Source of the DNA: Desulfobacteraceae bacterium | Lineage (GTDB): Bacteria; Desulfobacterota; DSM-4660; Desulfatiglandales; Desulfatiglandaceae | Assembly: GCA_030589225.1 (NCBI GenBank) | Contig: JAUUWD010000091.1 | Span: 1-6,515 of the forward strand | Reading direction: 5' to 3' | Length of the DNA stretch: 6,515 nucleotides | Part shown: in pieces, positions 5,258 to 6,515 of the stretch | Position numbering within the stretch: the first letter of the stretch is position 1 | How the letters are laid out: each line of letters begins with the position of its first letter | Translations under genes and position numbers: made by a program | The notes under the pieces: model-generated | What the model saw: only the letters and a program-made list of their open reading frames with translations | Told to the model about the DNA's origin: nothing | The model's database searches: none

Positions 5258-6024
5258 TGGCTGGGTATTCTGCTATTGAGTGGACTGAAGCTACATGGAA
5301 CCCTGTAACAGGATGTACAAAGGTCAGCGCTGGTTGTCAGAACTGTTACGCCGAACGTATGTCCCATCGCCTCAAGGCGATGGGGCAACCGAACTACATT
5401 GATGGCTTCAAGGTGAAAACCCATAAAAGTGTCTTATCCCTTCCTTTGAAATGGAAGAAACCCCATAAAATATTTGTAAACTCAATGAGTGACCTTTTTC
5501 ATGAAGATCTGCCAACCTCGTTCATATCGGATGTGTTTAAAATCATGTGTGTGTGTCCGCAGCATACATTCCAGATTCTAACAAAGCGTTCAAAAAACTT
5601 GGGTAAGCTCAGCCATAGCCTACCATGGCCAGATAATGTGTGGATTGGCGTCACCGTCGAAAACAGCGACTACCTTCGCCGAATTGATGACTTGCGAGTT
5701 ACACCCGCAAGGATAAAATTTATTTCTTTTGAGCCGCTTTTGGGGTCGATCCCCTGCATTGATTTAACGAACATTGACTGGGTAATCGTGGGAGGTGAAT
5801 CCGGTCCTGGGGCGAGGCCTATGTCCACATCATGGGTAGAGGAAATCCGCGATCAGTGCTCGGTTGCAGGGATTCCTTTCTTCTTCAAGCAATGGGGAGG
5901 ATTTAACAAGAAGAAGGCGGGGCGGTTGCTGGATGGTAGAACGTGGGATGATATGCCTGCAATTTACAAAAAGAGAGAGTTGGGAGCACACGGCTCACCA
6001 GTCAAGGAGAAGCCACATGACTGA
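5257..6024 (+). CDS. Phage Gp37/Gp68-family three-Cys-motif protein (DUF5131)
   Basis: A 255-residue protein with the family signature SAIEWTEATWNPVTGCTKVS followed by AGCQNCYAERM. C20, C27 and C30 form a CX6CX2C motif reminiscent of radical SAM iron-sulfur sites. Other typical segments are IFVNSMSDLFHEDLP, FQILTKRSKNL, VWIGVTVEN, FEPLLGSIP, WVIVGGESGPGARPM and PFFFKQWG. It is the usual partner of TcmP, and the pair is common on phages and genomic islands; the substrate is unknown. I choose ATG 5257 over TTG 5254 because GGAGGGG (5244-5250) lies six bases upstream. It overlaps the tcmP stop by one base (TGATG), a coupled arrangement. The frame is intact and of normal length, although its partner gene is frameshifted. 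Confidence 0.92.
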   Translation: MAGYSAIEWTEATWNPVTGCTKVSAGCQNCYAERMSHRLKAMGQPNYIDGFKVKTHKSVLSLPLKWKKPHKIFVNSMSDLFHEDLPTSFISDVFKIMCVCPQHTFQILTKRSKNLGKLSHSLPWPDNVWIGVTVENSDYLRRIDDLRVTPARIKFISFEPLLGSIPCIDLTNIDWVIVGGESGPGARPMSTSWVEEIRDQCSVAGIPFFFKQWGGFNKKKAGRLLDGRTWDDMPAIYKKRELGAHGSPVKEKPHD

Positions 6025-6091
6025 CAACATTCCTTGGGGGATAGATAACCCGCATCTCTTCTCACAGATGAAGATGGAACTCATCTGGTAA
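6017..6091 (+). CDS. 24-codon ORF coupled to the three-Cys gene; small peptide or truncated gene
   Basis: ATG 6017 overlaps the end of the three-Cys gene by 8 nt and is preceded by AAGGAGA (6004-6010) at six bases, an excellent initiation context. It encodes MTDNIPWGIDNPHLFSQ followed by MKMELIW and then TAA (6089-6091). The tight coupling says that something is translated here. Reading through the stop gives GKY and soon a TAG. The L-x-W-x-GKY string loosely recalls the N-terminus of some DNA methyltransferases, so it may be the remnant of a third island gene cut short by mutation or deletion. That link is weak. A genuine small protein is the alternative. Confidence 0.45.
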   Translation: MTDNIPWGIDNPHLFSQMKMELIW

Positions 6092-6152
6092 GGGAAGTAC
6101 TGCAAATACGTGAACTGTCAGATAGTATAGAGGGTATATCAAGGAGTAAGAA

Positions 6153-6515
6153 ATGCGCCAACTATTAGTAGAGTGCAGCGATCCGGGTCTTGTGGTATCG
6201 CTGGCCGAAGAGTTTGAGAACGTATTGCGGCACATAGACTTTTTCAAGGCCCAGACCTTGGGCCGACAGCTTAACGACCTGGCTCAAGAGCTTGGCCCTG
6301 AATACGAGCAGGCCTGGGAGGGATTTTGCTTAGAGACGCCTAATGACGGAGGCCACCCACCTTCCTTTGGCAAACGGGAGGCCATAGATGATGCGCCGGT
6401 GAAGAAACTGATGAGCCGGGCAGCGGAGAGCGGTCTGGGCCGGTTCGAGTTGCGAGACACCCTGCTTCTTCCCCAGGACGGACCGGCTCCAGAGACCCGT
6501 GAGCAGTATGTACGC
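6153..6515 (+). CDS. Unrecognised protein, N-terminal 121 residues (3' partial)
   Basis: An open frame runs from ATG 6153 to the window edge without a stop (121 codons), with AAGGAG (6141-6146) six bases upstream. It begins MRQLLVECSDPGLVVSLAEE and includes FENVLRHIDFFKAQTLGRQL and GRFELRDTLLLPQDGPAPET. No signal peptide, membrane segment, cysteine motif or nucleotide-binding loop is visible in this part. It is acidic and helix-rich. The codons look more G+C-rich than those of the genes at 511-2145, suggesting a different origin or an expression-biased native gene. It follows the 24-codon ORF by 61 bp in the same direction. I cannot assign a function. Confidence 0.7.
   Translation, partial: MRQLLVECSDPGLVVSLAEEFENVLRHIDFFKAQTLGRQLNDLAQELGPEYEQAWEGFCLETPNDGGHPPSFGKREAIDDAPVKKLMSRAAESGLGRFELRDTLLLPQDGPAPETREQYVR

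Noticed and set aside
1..6515. CRISPR array or complete insertion sequence
   Set aside because: No regularly spaced direct repeats and no transposase-like frames are visible on either strand.

Overview
The window looks like a chromosomal segment of a Desulfobacterota-type (deltaproteobacterial) anaerobe. The basis is the style of the proteins: an EtfA C-terminus, an FmdB-family zinc ribbon with a Ser/Lys-rich tail, a TIGR01212-type radical SAM protein, and heptameric AAGGCNN intergenic repeats. This is inference from family resemblance, not from a search.

Layout. 1-159 is the 3' end of etfA. 160-365 is non-coding: it holds a large nested inverted repeat built of heptamers, then a promoter for a CAT-anticodon tRNA (366-442). 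A plus-strand group follows: a small HExxH protein (511-1056), an FmdB zinc-ribbon gene interrupted by an in-frame TAG at codon 6 (1237-1563), and an unrecognised 181-residue protein (1600-2145). Convergent to these, on the minus strand, is a two-gene operon: a radical SAM protein (3582-2653) overlapping by 43 nt an MGMT/Ogt-type O6-alkylguanine-DNA alkyltransferase (2695-2186). A 215-bp divergent intergenic region with a perfect 12-bp inverted repeat leads to a MerR-type regulator (3798-4256). From 4408 to the right edge is an accessory, phage- or island-like block: tcmP (frameshifted), its three-Cys-motif partner of the phage Gp37/Gp68 family, a 24-codon ORF, and an unrecognised gene running off the edge.

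Main discovery. The alkyltransferase frame is interrupted by TGA exactly where the catalytic cysteine codon of the invariant PCHRV box should be. The frame then continues with a full family-typical C-terminus (HRVV, GGF, GGLDIKEYLL) to a second TGA. The mRNA downstream of the first TGA can form a hairpin with an 8-bp stem and an AGGUC loop, 20 nt after the UGA. This is the geometry of a bacterial SECIS element, and the loop matches that of E. coli fdhF. The best reading is a selenocysteine-containing MGMT: a 169-residue protein with Sec142 as the alkyl acceptor.

Several other genes carry single lesions (the fmdB amber codon, the tcmP T-tract frameshift, and a 24-codon ORF where a larger gene might be expected). 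These could be decay, assembly errors or recoding. Only the TGA case has a supporting RNA structure.
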